This document shows, one piece after another, positions 35,502 to 44,805 of a DNA stretch of 64,000 bases (positions are counted from its first letter, which is position 1; each line of letters opens with the position of its first letter). Origin of the DNA: Spongiactinospora sp. TRM90649. GTDB lineage: Bacteria; Actinomycetota; Actinomycetes; Streptosporangiales; Streptosporangiaceae. The translations under genes were made by a program, and so were the position numbers. The stretch lies in NCBI RefSeq assembly GCF_029382225.1, contig NZ_JARLTC010000008.1, forward strand, positions 1 through 64,000, in the 5' to 3' direction. Under the pieces are notes generated by a model that did no database searches, had not been told where the DNA came from, and saw only the letters and a list, made by a program, of their open reading frames with translations.

Positions 35502-36560
35502 TCAGGGAGAAACCTCTTCAAGGAAGTGGCATGCGGACCGGTGGTCGTCCGTCGGCGCCGGGCGCAGCTCCGGCTGCTCCAGGAGGCACCGCTCCCGGTC
35601 GCCGCGAAGGCCGCACCTGGGCGCGAAAGAGCATCCGGGGGGCAGGTCCGTCGGGTTGGGGGGAAGGCCGGGGATCGGCGTGAGCCGCCGCCGGACGGAG
35701 TCCGCCGGCAGCCGGCTCGGCGTGCACTGGAGCAGGCCGACGGTGTAGGGGTGCTTGGGGTTTTCGAGCACCTCCTGGACGGTGCCCATCTCCACCACCC
35801 GCCCGCCGTACATGACCAGGACACGGTCGACGTTCTGGGCGACCAGGCCGATGTCGTGGGTGATCAGCATGATCCCGACGTTGGTGCGCTGCTGCACCTC
35901 GCGCAGCAGCCGCATGATCTGCGCCTGGATCGTGGCGTCGAGCGCGGTGGTCGGCTCGTCGGCGATGAGCACCTTCGGGTCGCAGCTCATGGCCATGGCG
36001 ATCATCACTCGCTGCCGCATACCGCCGGACAGCTCGTGCGGATACTGCCGGGCGCGCCGCTCCGGCGCGGGCACCCCGACGGCCGCGAGCAGTTCGACGG
36101 CCCGCTGCCGGGCCGCCTCCCTGTCGGCCCTCGACGGCCTGCGCTGGTGGGTCAGGATCCCCTCGGCGATCTGCGCTCCGATCCGGTGGACGGGGTTGAG
36201 CGAGGTCATCGGGTCCTGGAAGATCATCGCTACGTCCGTCCCGCTCGCCGCCCGCAGGCTGCGGCGATCCAGCGCCAGCAGATCCTTCCCCGCCACCCGG
36301 ATCTCGCCGGACACGACCTTGCCCGGCGGCTTCGGGATCAGCCCGAGGATCGACATCGCGGTCACGCTCTTGCCCGACCCGGACTCGCCGACGATCCCCA
36401 GCGTCTCCCCGGCACGCAGGTCGAAGCTCACGTCGGTCACCGCCGCAACGGTCCCGCGCTTGGTGGTGAACACCGTCGTCAGGTTCCGGACGGACAGGCA
36501 CCCGTCCGACGCCGGGGTCTGCGGACGTTCGTGGATTTCTGACTCGGTCACGTCGGTCAT
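35502..36560 (-). CDS. Peptide/opine ABC transporter ATP-binding protein (DppD-type)
   Basis: 352 aa. Walker A GESGSGKSV, signature LSGGMRQRVMIAMA, Walker B VLIADEPTTALD, and the C-terminal PGCSFAPRC motif of the family. ATG 36560 sits 9 nt after GAAGG; ATG 36566 is only 3 nt after it. Energises import together with the second ATPase and the two permeases in the same operon. Confidence 0.9.
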   Translation of the reverse strand: MTDVTESEIHERPQTPASDGCLSVRNLTTVFTTKRGTVAAVTDVSFDLRAGETLGIVGESGSGKSVTAMSILGLIPKPPGKVVSGEIRVAGKDLLALDRRSLRAASGTDVAMIFQDPMTSLNPVHRIGAQIAEGILTHQRRPSRADREAARQRAVELLAAVGVPAPERRARQYPHELSGGMRQRVMIAMAMSCDPKVLIADEPTTALDATIQAQIMRLLREVQQRTNVGIMLITHDIGLVAQNVDRVLVMYGGRVVEMGTVQEVLENPKHPYTVGLLQCTPSRLPADSVRRRLTPIPGLPPNPTDLPPGCSFAPRCGLRGDRERCLLEQPELRPAPTDDHRSACHFLEEVSP

Positions 36561-36594
36561 CGACATACCTTCGGGTCGGCCGGTCTCCGGCGGG

Positions 36595-37506
36595 TCAACT
36601 GTTCGCGGTCCGGGGGTCGAGGGCATCGCGCAGCCCGTCACCGAGGAGGTTGAAGCCCAGGGCGGCGGCGAAGATCGCCAGTCCGGGCAGCAGCGAGAAC
36701 AACGGGTCCGTCTGCAGGTAGGCGGTGCCGTCGCGGAGCATTCCACCCCACGTGGCCGTGGGCGGCGGCAGGCCAAGGCCGAGGAAGCTCAAGCCCGCCT
36801 CGATGCGGATCGTGACGGCGGCGGTCATGCTGGCGATGACCACCATCTCGCTGCGCAGGTTGGGCCAGATGTGCTTGTACAGGATCCAGGGCGCCCGCGC
36901 GCCGAACACGATGCTGCTCTTCACGAACTCCCGCTCCCGGAACGCCAGGGCGGGTCCGTGCGCGAGCCGGGCGAACACCGGGACGATCCCGATCACGATC
37001 GCCAGCGTGATGTTCCAGGTTCCCTGCCCGAACAACGCGACGAAGAGCAGGGCGAGGATGAGCCCGGGGAAGGCCATCAGCACGTCGACGACCCACATGA
37101 TCACGCGCTCGGTCTTGCCCCGGAAGTAGCCGGCGATCATCCCGACCGGAATTCCGATGGCCATCCCGATCAGCACCGACGAGACCCCGATGAGCATCGA
37201 GGCCTGAGCGCCGTGGATCAGCCGCGCGTAGATGTCCCGGCCGAACTGGTCGCGGCCGAGCCAGTGTTCGGCGCTCGGCGGCTCAAGCTGGGCCGTCAGA
37301 TCCTGCTGCGCCGGGTCCGCGGAGGTGAACAGGGTCGGAAAGAGCGCGACGAGCACCAGAAAGGCGATGATCAGCCCGCCGATGATCAGCAGCGGGTTGA
37401 ACCGGCCCCGGCCCCGTCTCCGGGGCCTCGATGCATCTCGCGAGTCACCCTTGCCCGGTGGGGGGACGGTTGCGGTCACCACCGCTCCCGAGTCGTTCAT
37501 CGTCAT
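36595..37506 (-). CDS. Peptide/opine ABC transporter permease (DppC-type)
   Basis: 303 aa. Cytoplasmic N-terminus, one early TM segment (FNPLLIIGGLIIAFLVLVAL), the OppC-type periplasmic stretch HWLGRDQFGRDIYARL and about five more TM helices. The EAA loop that contacts the ATPases is visible in the VFGARAPWILYKHIWPN region. Partner of the DppB-type permease encoded just upstream in the operon. Confidence 0.9.
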   Translation of the reverse strand: MTMNDSGAVVTATVPPPGKGDSRDASRPRRRGRGRFNPLLIIGGLIIAFLVLVALFPTLFTSADPAQQDLTAQLEPPSAEHWLGRDQFGRDIYARLIHGAQASMLIGVSSVLIGMAIGIPVGMIAGYFRGKTERVIMWVVDVLMAFPGLILALLFVALFGQGTWNITLAIVIGIVPVFARLAHGPALAFREREFVKSSIVFGARAPWILYKHIWPNLRSEMVVIASMTAAVTIRIEAGLSFLGLGLPPPTATWGGMLRDGTAYLQTDPLFSLLPGLAIFAAALGFNLLGDGLRDALDPRTANS

Positions 37507-37602
37507 GCTCGCACCGGCATTCGTGTCGTCTCGACGTCACTCGGGCGCCGAGGGCTGTGGATACAGAGCGGCCGGAGGCTTATCGGATCCATGGGCGGGT
37601 CC

Positions 37603-38541
37603 TCACGCCGTCTTGGTTCGTGGGTCGAGGACGTGGTAGAAGGCGTCGACGGCCGCGTTCACCAGGACGATCACCGTGGTGACCACGATGATGCAGCCCT
37701 GCACGGTCGTGTAGTCACGTGCCTGCATGGCGTGGACCATCAGGCTGCCCAGCCCCGGGCGGGCGAACACCATCTCGATGAGCACCGCGTCCCCCACCAG
37801 GGTGATGAACGAGATACCGGTGATCGAGACGAGCGGAAGCGAGCCGGGCTGGAGCACGTGGCGCACCAGGACGCGGCCTTCCCGCACTCCCTTCGCCCGT
37901 GCCGTACGGACGTGGTTCTCCCCGATGATCTCGACCATCAGCGAGCGGGTGACCCGGGACGTGAAGGCGGTGCTCACGATTCCCATGGCCAGCGCGGGCA
38001 ACAGGATGCGTTGCAGGTTCGAGCCGAGTTCCGTGAAGGGGGCGACCCCGTTCGTCGGCAGACCGAGCGGCAGCGCGATGAACAGGATCAGCAGCACCGC
38101 GACGAAGAAGCTCGGGAAGGACAGCCCGATCAGCGACAGGACCCGCCCGACGATGTCGGGCGACCTGTCCTTCCAGACCGCTTCCACGATGCCCAGGGTG
38201 ATCCCGCCGAGCTTGCCGAGGATGAGCCCCGCCACGGCAAGCTCGAGCGTGTGCGGGAGCACACTCAGGATCGACTCGCTCACCGGCAGGCCGTTGGTGA
38301 GCGACTCGCCCAGGTCGCCCTGGGCGAGCTGGGTCAAGAACTTCCAGAACTGCACGAGCACCGGGTCGGTGAGCCCGAGCTTCTCGTTGAGCCGCGCCAC
38401 CGCGTCCGGGGACGCGTCCTGGCCCAGCATGGCCACGGCGGGGCCGCCGGGGGTGAGCCGGATCAGGAAGAAGACGGCGGTGGAGACCACGGCCAGGGTC
38501 AGCAGCAGCCGCCCGGCCAGCCTCACGAAGTAGCGCCCCAT
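37603..38541 (-). CDS. Peptide/opine ABC transporter permease (DppB-type)
   Basis: 312 aa, six predicted TM helices, N-terminal LLLTLAVVSTAVFFLIRLTP typical of DppB/OppB, and the EAA loop in TARAKGVREGRVLVRHVL. Start ATG 38541 overlaps the stop of the LLM gene upstream, so transport and oxidation genes are cotranslated. Confidence 0.9.
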   Translation of the reverse strand: MGRYFVRLAGRLLLTLAVVSTAVFFLIRLTPGGPAVAMLGQDASPDAVARLNEKLGLTDPVLVQFWKFLTQLAQGDLGESLTNGLPVSESILSVLPHTLELAVAGLILGKLGGITLGIVEAVWKDRSPDIVGRVLSLIGLSFPSFFVAVLLILFIALPLGLPTNGVAPFTELGSNLQRILLPALAMGIVSTAFTSRVTRSLMVEIIGENHVRTARAKGVREGRVLVRHVLQPGSLPLVSITGISFITLVGDAVLIEMVFARPGLGSLMVHAMQARDYTTVQGCIIVVTTVIVLVNAAVDAFYHVLDPRTKTA

Positions 38542-39599
38542 CAGCCGTTCTCCGCTCGTGAGGCCACGGTCGCGCCGCGGGTGGCTCGCGATGCCGCGAA
38601 CACGTCGGCGAGCATGGGCAGGTTCTGCACGGAGGTCCGCGCGATGAGCGTCGTGGCGACGCAGTCGTGCCAGCGCGTCTCAAGGTCCCGCTGGACCTTC
38701 TCCGGCGGGCCGATCAGCGCGATCGCCTCGACCATCTCCGTGGGCACGGCGGCCGCCATGCCCTCGCGGTCGCGGGCCTTGAACCGGTCGACGATCTCCT
38801 TGCAGGGCTCCTCGAAGCCGAGCCGGGCGATGGAGTTGTAGTGGAAGTTCATGCCTTCCGCGCCGTTGGCCGCGATCTGGAAGGCGACACCCGGCCGGAG
38901 CTCGTCGGCGGCCGTCTCGACGTCCGGCCCGAACGCGACCATCACGCCGGGAGCCACCTCGAAGTTCTCGGGACGCCCGCCGGGCCGGCTACGGAAGCCG
39001 ATCTCAAGACGCTCCCGGTACCAGTCGTCGAACTCCGGGGAGAAGTTCGTCGGCAGCCAGCCGTCGGCGATCTCGGCGGACAGCGAGATGTTCTTCGGCC
39101 CTTCCGCGCCCAGGTAGATGGGGATGTCGGTGCGGGCGTCCCGGATGCCCGGGCGGATCGAGCGTCCCAGCCCGGTTCCGCCCGTCACCGGGAGCTGGTA
39201 GACCTCGCCGTCGTGGGCGACCCGCTCCCGCGCGAACGTGTCGCGCATGATCTTGATGTACTCGCGGGTCCACCGCAGCGGCCGTTCGAAGGGTACGCCG
39301 TACCAGCCCTCGACCACCTGCGGGCCGGACAACCCCAGCCCGACGACCACACGCCCGCCGGAGAGCCGGTCCAGGGTCATGGCGGCCATCGCGGTCGCGG
39401 TCGGGGCACGGGCGGCCATCTGCGCGACGCCCGTGCCCAGCCGCATCGTCCGGGTCTTGGCACCCCACCAGGAGAGGGGGGTGAAGGCGTCGGTGCCGTA
39501 CGACTCCGACGTCCACGCCGACTCGTAACCCGCGGCCTCGGCGACCTCGGCGGCCTCGGCACCCAGCGTGTAGATCGAGCAGGCGAGCTTATCGATCAC
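38541..39599 (-). CDS. LLM-class flavin/F420-dependent oxidoreductase (copy 1)
   Basis: 352-aa luciferase-like monooxygenase fold: YESAWTSESYGTDAFTPLSW, VVVGLGLSGPQVVEGWYG and IYLGAEGPKNISLSAEIADG are typical of actinobacterial F420-type members. GTG 39599 follows GGAGGGAG; the longer open frame upstream lacks coding character. Close paralogue of the protein at 48743-49810. Substrate unknown; a redox step on the imported compound is likely. Confidence 0.85.
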   Translation of the reverse strand: MIDKLACSIYTLGAEAAEVAEAAGYESAWTSESYGTDAFTPLSWWGAKTRTMRLGTGVAQMAARAPTATAMAAMTLDRLSGGRVVVGLGLSGPQVVEGWYGVPFERPLRWTREYIKIMRDTFARERVAHDGEVYQLPVTGGTGLGRSIRPGIRDARTDIPIYLGAEGPKNISLSAEIADGWLPTNFSPEFDDWYRERLEIGFRSRPGGRPENFEVAPGVMVAFGPDVETAADELRPGVAFQIAANGAEGMNFHYNSIARLGFEEPCKEIVDRFKARDREGMAAAVPTEMVEAIALIGPPEKVQRDLETRWHDCVATTLIARTSVQNLPMLADVFAASRATRGATVASRAENG

Positions 39600-39639
39600 T
39601 TGGCGCTCCCTCCGGCCCGACCCACCACCCGGGGCGTGG

Positions 39640-40383
39640 TCACCATTGGAAGTTCGCCCCGTTCGCCCGCCTCGCCAGCTGCGCGGTGCGCATGACCCGG
39701 TAGCCCGCCTGGACGGCGGGGCCATACGGGATCTCGGCGGACTCGTAGAAGAACCTCTTCGCCATGTGCACCGCGTAGGCCTGGTTCGCCGCGACCTCCT
39801 GCGCCAGCTCCATGGCCCGCGCCTCCAGCCGCTCGGCGGACACGACCTCGTTCACGAGGCCGATCCGCAGGGCCTCGTCCGCCGGCACGCGCCGGCCGGT
39901 GACGAGCATCGACATCGCCGCCCGGGTGCCGACGACCTCGCGCAGCCGCGGGATGCCGTTGCCCTGGACGAGGCCGTGCGTGACCTCCGGGTGCCCGAAC
40001 ACGGCGTTCTCGCTCGCGATCACGAGGTCGGTGAGGTTCACGACCAGGGTCCCGAGACCCAGCGCGTAGCCCTGCACCGCCGCGATGATCACCGGCCGTG
40101 CGTACCGGAAGTTGTGCGACAGCTCGGTTCCGGTGGACACCTCGAACGACGGCGCCTGGCTCTCTCCCAGGTGGTCGCCCAGCTCACTGAGGTCGGTGCC
40201 GCCGCAGAACGCCCGGCCCTCGGCCCGCAGCACGACCGCGCGGCAGTCCTGCAGTTCGTCGCCGGTGAGCACCGCCGCGAGCTGCCGGTGCATCTCGAAG
40301 TTGAACGCGTTGAGCTTCTCCGGCCGATTCAGCGTGATGACGCCGACGCCATCGGACACGACCTTGAACTCGACCTCTGCCAC
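39640..40383 (-). CDS. Enoyl-CoA hydratase/isomerase family protein (copy 1)
   Basis: 247 aa, crotonase fold: ITLNRPEKLNAFN, AFCGGTDLSELG, oxyanion loop QGYALGLGTLVVNLTD and GHPEVTHGLVQGNG. The usual GGG of the oxyanion loop reads GLG, and the active-site Glu positions are not clearly conserved, so hydratase activity is uncertain. GTG 40383 has GGAGAGG upstream. Lies between the LLM and binding-protein genes. Confidence 0.82.
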   Translation of the reverse strand: MAEVEFKVVSDGVGVITLNRPEKLNAFNFEMHRQLAAVLTGDELQDCRAVVLRAEGRAFCGGTDLSELGDHLGESQAPSFEVSTGTELSHNFRYARPVIIAAVQGYALGLGTLVVNLTDLVIASENAVFGHPEVTHGLVQGNGIPRLREVVGTRAAMSMLVTGRRVPADEALRIGLVNEVVSAERLEARAMELAQEVAANQAYAVHMAKRFFYESAEIPYGPAVQAGYRVMRTAQLARRANGANFQW

Positions 40384-40413
40384 TACAGCACCTCTCCTTC
40401 GCACAGCACGGGA

Positions 40414-42072
40414 TCAGCAGTCCTTCGCGTTGGGATCGACGGTGGCCTGGTAGCTCGGCTGGAAGTTGCCGGGAATCGCGACCATCGGCTCGACGCCGCC
40501 CATGGTGAACCCGCAGACCGCGCCGTACGCCTGGTAGGACACGTAGAGCGGCTTCGCGGCGGCGTCCTCAAGGATCTTGTCGTTGATCTGCTGCCACAGC
40601 TGCGCCTGCTCCTTGGAGTCGGACGCCAGGGATGCCTTCTCGATCAGGTCGTCGGCCCCGTCGTATCCGCCGAAGTTCTGCACCGGGCTCTTGCCGCCCC
40701 GAACGTACGAGGGTCCGTAGAAGAAGTCCGTGAACGGAATCTGCGGCGTGGGCCGGTACGAGATCAGAGTGAGCATGAGCGGCTCCTGGCCGGTCATCAT
40801 CGCCGTCTGCCAGGTGGGCACGTCCACACTCTTGATCTTGACGTTGACGCCGATCTCCTTCATCTGGGCCTGCAGGATCTGGGAGGAGGTCGCGTTGCTG
40901 GGCGTGGTGATGGTGACGTCGAAGCCGTTGGGGTATCCCGCGTCCGCGAGCATCTGACGGGCCTTCGCCACGTCGAAGTCGTACGCCAGGCCGGCCTCCT
41001 GCACGTGCGCGTCGGGAATGCCGCCCGGCAGCTGGGCGCCCCACACGCTGAGCGTCGGCTTCGCGGTCCGCTGCCCGGCCGAGGCCACGTAGTCGGCGCG
41101 GTTCACCGCGTACGCCAGCGCCTTGCGCACCTCCGGCTTGGCGGTCGGGCCGTTCTTCGCGTTGAACAGCAGGTACCAGGTGCCGAAGAGCGGGGTCTCG
41201 ACGACCTTGAACCCCGGCCGGGAGTCGATGACCTCAAGGCCCTTGTCGCCGGTCGCGGTGGGCGACGCGATGTCCAGGTCACCCCCGAACAAGGCGGCCT
41301 GGCGGGCCGTGTCGTCCGCCATGAACCGGATCTCCCACCCGGCGGCCAGCGGCTTGCCCAGGTAGTAGTCGTCGTTCGCCTTCAGCGTGACGCGCTGGCC
41401 CGGGGTCCAGTTCTCGAACTTGAACGGACCCGGTCCCACCGGACGCTTGCCGAAGTCCTCGCCCTCCGCTTCGGCGGCCTTCTTGCACACCACGAGCCCG
41501 CCCTGCCAGTTCGAGATCGTCGGCAGGAACGCGGCGGGCGACACCGGGTGCTTCATCGTCACCTTCACGGTCCCGGCGTCCACCGCCTCGACCTTGTCAT
41601 AGGCGCCGAACACCGAGGCGAAGGTCGACGAGTCGGGGTTGGCCGCCCGCTTCAGCGAGAACACCACGTCGTCGGACGTCAGGTCGTACGCCGGGGTCTT
41701 CTGGCCGGCGGGGCACTTCACGCCCGGCCGGAGCGGGATCGTCCAGACCTGCTTGCCGTCCTCCGTCGCGGACTGGGGGATCTCCTTGGCGATCCCCGGC
41801 TCGAAGGGGGCCGTCGAGTTCCCCGGCACATACCGGACGAGGCCGTCGAACAACATCATCGAAAGGGTGCGGTCGGTCGGCTGTACGGCACGGACCGGGT
41901 CCATCGACGTGATGCCCTCGGTGGCCACGCCCCATCGGATGGTCGGCCGCTCGCTCGTCGCCGCGCCGCCGCCACTACCGCCACTGTCGCCACTGCCACA
42001 GCCGGTGGCCGCCAAAACCACGACTAGCGCGGCCGGAGCCACCATGCGGGCCTGGATCCCACATATCTTCAT
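40414..42072 (-). CDS. ABC transporter substrate-binding lipoprotein, cognate of the importer
   Basis: 552 aa, lipobox LAATGC, family 5 solute-binding protein (FEPGIAKEIP, GPFKFENWTPGQRV, ALAYAVNRADY). Encoded in the same operon as both permeases and ATPases, so it is the primary binding protein. Paralogue of 31105-32748. ATG 42072 begins the signal peptide and has GGGAG upstream. About 190 nt of non-coding DNA precede it, with a GntR-box-like sequence. Confidence 0.9.
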   Translation of the reverse strand: MKICGIQARMVAPAALVVVLAATGCGSGDSGGSGGGAATSERPTIRWGVATEGITSMDPVRAVQPTDRTLSMMLFDGLVRYVPGNSTAPFEPGIAKEIPQSATEDGKQVWTIPLRPGVKCPAGQKTPAYDLTSDDVVFSLKRAANPDSSTFASVFGAYDKVEAVDAGTVKVTMKHPVSPAAFLPTISNWQGGLVVCKKAAEAEGEDFGKRPVGPGPFKFENWTPGQRVTLKANDDYYLGKPLAAGWEIRFMADDTARQAALFGGDLDIASPTATGDKGLEVIDSRPGFKVVETPLFGTWYLLFNAKNGPTAKPEVRKALAYAVNRADYVASAGQRTAKPTLSVWGAQLPGGIPDAHVQEAGLAYDFDVAKARQMLADAGYPNGFDVTITTPSNATSSQILQAQMKEIGVNVKIKSVDVPTWQTAMMTGQEPLMLTLISYRPTPQIPFTDFFYGPSYVRGGKSPVQNFGGYDGADDLIEKASLASDSKEQAQLWQQINDKILEDAAAKPLYVSYQAYGAVCGFTMGGVEPMVAIPGNFQPSYQATVDPNAKDC

Positions 42073-42230
42073 CGTTCGCTCCCATGTCCCGGGCACTGAC
42101 CCGATGTTCGAAAGTTCTTCAAGGAATTGCCGATAAGGGCCGTGCCGAGACGGCTGCGATCCCGTCCCCGAATGATGGAAATCGCGCTGGGCTGATTTCG
42201 CCTGCAATAACTGCAATTTAACGTTGGATG

Positions 42231-42247
42231 TTACACCTGAAATATCA
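42231..42247. promoter_or_regulatory. GntR-box-like sequence upstream of the binding-protein gene
   Basis: TTACACCTGAAATATCA keeps the AATATCA-like half and 12 of 18 positions of the TTGACATGTAATATATCA operator. It lies in the 188-nt gap 5' of the binding-protein gene and could give the transport genes separate control. Confidence 0.4.
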
Positions 42248-42260
42248 CATATGCAATGCC

Positions 42261-43007
42261 TCAGGGCCGGGACATCGCCTCGCGGGTCATCAAACTGATG
42301 TCACGGGCGTACTCGAAGGCGTGGTCGTAATCGAGCTCCTGGACGGCACGGAAGACACGCTTGGTGAGGCGGATCGCGGTCGGCGACTTCTCCGCCAGAG
42401 CCTGCGCGTAGCCGATGGCCTCCTTCATCAGGTCGTCGGCGGGAACGATCCGGGTGACCATGCCCATCGCGTGCGCCTCGGCCGCGTCGATGAACCGGCC
42501 GGACAGCAGCAGGTCGAGGGCCTGGAGGCGCCCGACCAGGCGGCTCAGGCCGACCGCCACCGTGACCGGCGCGATCCCGTGGTTGGTCTCGGGATAGCCG
42601 AACCGCGCCGTGTCGGCCGCGATGACGACGTCGCACGACACCGCGAGCGCGCAGCCGCCGCCCACGGCGAACCCGTTGACCGCGGCGATCACCGGCTTCG
42701 GCAACCGCGACATCTGCTCGTAGATCCGGTCGTGGTCGATCGCCTGCAAGTACCGGCCCCACAGGTCCTCCGGCGGGGTGCCCGACCCGGCCTCCTTGAG
42801 GTCCTGGCCCGAAGAGAACGCGGGGCCGCTACCGGTGAGGACGATCGCGCCGATCTCCGGGTCGGCGACGGCGTCGTCCACCGCCTGGTGGAAGAGCCGC
42901 CTCAACTCGCTGTTCATCGCGTTGCGGACCTTGGGACGGTTGAGCGTGATGACGCGCACCCGGCCGTCGGTCCGGCACAGCACCGCTGCTTCGGCGTTGT
43001 CAGCCAC
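42261..43007 (-). CDS. Enoyl-CoA hydratase/isomerase family protein (copy 2)
   Basis: 248-aa crotonase: ITLNRPKVRNAMN, AFSSGQDLKEAG, GFAVGGGCALAVSCD and GYPETNHGIAPVTVAVG. Motifs are complete, so a hydratase or isomerase role on an acyl-CoA is plausible. GTG 43007 chosen for AGGAG 7 nt upstream; the longer frame upstream is spurious. Its product probably acts on the thioester made by the CoA-transferase in the same operon. Confidence 0.86.
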   Translation of the reverse strand: MADNAEAAVLCRTDGRVRVITLNRPKVRNAMNSELRRLFHQAVDDAVADPEIGAIVLTGSGPAFSSGQDLKEAGSGTPPEDLWGRYLQAIDHDRIYEQMSRLPKPVIAAVNGFAVGGGCALAVSCDVVIAADTARFGYPETNHGIAPVTVAVGLSRLVGRLQALDLLLSGRFIDAAEAHAMGMVTRIVPADDLMKEAIGYAQALAEKSPTAIRLTKRVFRAVQELDYDHAFEYARDISLMTREAMSRP

Positions 43008-43068
43008 TCGCTTTCTCCTGACGTCGATGGGACACGGCTGGAATCGGGAATCGGATGGACAGATGCGG

Positions 43069-43998
43069 TCAGGAGCCGACGAGAAGGCGCACGGGGTTGT
43101 CCACCATGATGGATTCGACGACCTCGTCGGGCACGCCGGCCTCACGCAGATCGGGTACGACCTGCTTCGGCACGTAGGCGTATCCGGGTCCGCCCGCACT
43201 GGCGCGGTCCCCTGGGATGCACACGTCATGAGAGATCAGCAGATGCGACGCCCAGCCCCGGCGGATGAACTCCACCATGTTGCGGATGCGCCGTTCCTGC
43301 TGGTGGGGATTGCGGGGGCCGTTGCGGTCGTAGCTCACCAGCGCGCCGCGTTTCGCGAGCTGTTCGTGGTAGTCGAGGTAGGGATACATGTCGCAGTGGG
43401 CCACCGCGACCCGCCGCAGGTCGCAGCCCTCCTCTTCGAGCACGTCGAGCTGCCATCTCCCGACGTCGCTCTTCACCGCGTGCAGGACGAGCCCGAGATC
43501 GGTCTCCTTCTGCACCCTGGCCGCGGCGCGGAGCACCCGCTCCTCGACCGCGGACAGGTAGCCGTGGTCGGCCCCGATCTCCCCGATCACGCCCGGCCGG
43601 ATGCCGTGCACCCCGGTCTTGACGTCTTCGAGCAGGACCTCGGTCAGCTCCGCGACGCTGACCTTGTTCATGTCCTCCTCGTAGAAGGACTCGCGGTACC
43701 AGCCGCAGCCCATCACGATGTGCACGCCGGTCTGCTCCGACACCGAACGCAGCAGACCCGGGTTCCTCCCCAGGCCGTTGTTCGTGCAGTCGATGATCGT
43801 GCTGCCGCCCGCCGCCTTGAACTCCTTGAGGTCGGCCACGGCGTCCTCGGACTCGTCCAGGGTGGGATCGGGCCGCGGCCGGTCCTTGATGAGGTCGCAG
43901 ACCACGTGTTCGTGCGGCAGGATCCGGCCCAGCTCGGACACCGGGACCGGGCCGCGCACGGTCTCGACGGTCCGGCCGCCCGCTACGCCGCTTTCCAC
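43069..43998 (-). CDS. Phosphotriesterase-family lactonase/hydrolase (copy 1)
   Basis: 309-aa amidohydrolase-fold protein. First metal pair in LPHEHVVCDL; the bridging ligand position is Glu in VIGEIGADHG rather than carbamylated Lys, as in E. coli PHP; later ligands in LHAVKSD, VAHCDMYP and ISHDVCIPGD. PTE-like lactonases open lactones or hydrolyse esters. GTG start overlaps the CoA-transferase B stop by 16 nt. Paralogue at 51730-52665. Confidence 0.85.
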   Translation of the reverse strand: MESGVAGGRTVETVRGPVPVSELGRILPHEHVVCDLIKDRPRPDPTLDESEDAVADLKEFKAAGGSTIIDCTNNGLGRNPGLLRSVSEQTGVHIVMGCGWYRESFYEEDMNKVSVAELTEVLLEDVKTGVHGIRPGVIGEIGADHGYLSAVEERVLRAAARVQKETDLGLVLHAVKSDVGRWQLDVLEEEGCDLRRVAVAHCDMYPYLDYHEQLAKRGALVSYDRNGPRNPHQQERRIRNMVEFIRRGWASHLLISHDVCIPGDRASAGGPGYAYVPKQVVPDLREAGVPDEVVESIMVDNPVRLLVGS

Positions 43999-44699
43999 AG
44001 ATCATTCCTGTCGCTCTTGAGCGTCACCTCGGCGATGCCCTCCGGCGCGGCCAAGAGCTCCACCTCGGTGAGCCGCTGGGCGTCCTCCAGGGTCCAGCCG
44101 GGCACGAGCTCGCGCACGATCGCCTTGCCGTCCTCCAGGTCGATCACGCCGATGTCGGTGACCAGCCGGTCGACGCACCGCGGGGCGGTCATCTCCAGGT
44201 CGAGCCGGTTGACGAGCCGCCGCGGGCGCGGCAGTAGCTGCAGGGCGACGACCACCCGCCGGGCGCAGAACGCGAGGTCCTGGGCGCCGCCGACGGCGCC
44301 CGCCACCGCGCCGGGCAGCCAGAAGTTGGCGATGTCGCCCTGCACGCTCACCTGGAACGCGCCCAGGATCGTCGCGTCGAGGTGGCCGCCCCGGATCAGG
44401 GCGAAGGACTCCGCGTGATCCATGACGACCATTCCGGGACGCGGGATGAGCGGCTGCCGGCCCGCCGAGGCCAGCGAGGCGTCGACCTCGTCCTGGGTGC
44501 GGGCCGTCCTGCCGTGTCCGAGGACGCCGTGCTCGCTGTGCAGCAGGATGTCGTCATCCTCCTCGATGAACAGGCTGCACATCAGGGGCACGCCGACGCC
44601 CAGGTTGATGACCTCTCCCTCACGGAAGTCCTGTGAGATGCGTCGCGCGATTCCGACCCTGCTCAGGGTTGGCACGGAGGGGTTTTGAGCTGGCGTCAT
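43983..44699 (-). CDS. CoA-transferase family I, beta subunit
   Basis: 238 aa. Catalytic glutamate in SEHGVLGHG (SENG-type motif), INLGVGVPLMCSLF at the N-terminus, GGHLDATILGAFQV. With the alpha subunit it would move CoA from a donor acyl-CoA to the free acid. A 106-nt gap separates it from the alpha-subunit gene, larger than elsewhere in the operon. Relatives include 3-oxoacid, glutaconate and IpdAB-type proteins; the last are ring hydrolases in steroid catabolism, so function is open. Confidence 0.85.
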   Translation of the reverse strand: MTPAQNPSVPTLSRVGIARRISQDFREGEVINLGVGVPLMCSLFIEEDDDILLHSEHGVLGHGRTARTQDEVDASLASAGRQPLIPRPGMVVMDHAESFALIRGGHLDATILGAFQVSVQGDIANFWLPGAVAGAVGGAQDLAFCARRVVVALQLLPRPRRLVNRLDLEMTAPRCVDRLVTDIGVIDLEDGKAIVRELVPGWTLEDAQRLTEVELLAAPEGIAEVTLKSDRNDLWKAA

Positions 44700-44805
44700 A
44701 GCCTGGCCGGGGGCCCGGGCGCAGTGTCCCCCGAACTCCTTTCCGAGGATGGATTCACCCGAGGCTGCCCGACCGCCCCGGTCCTGGAACTCGCCTGACC
44801 GCTGA

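Noticed and set aside
35755..38841. A 1028-codon open frame on the plus strand over the transporter genes
   Set aside because: Antisense to well-conserved ABC ATPase and permease genes; the translation is Arg/Ser/Gly-rich without any motif.
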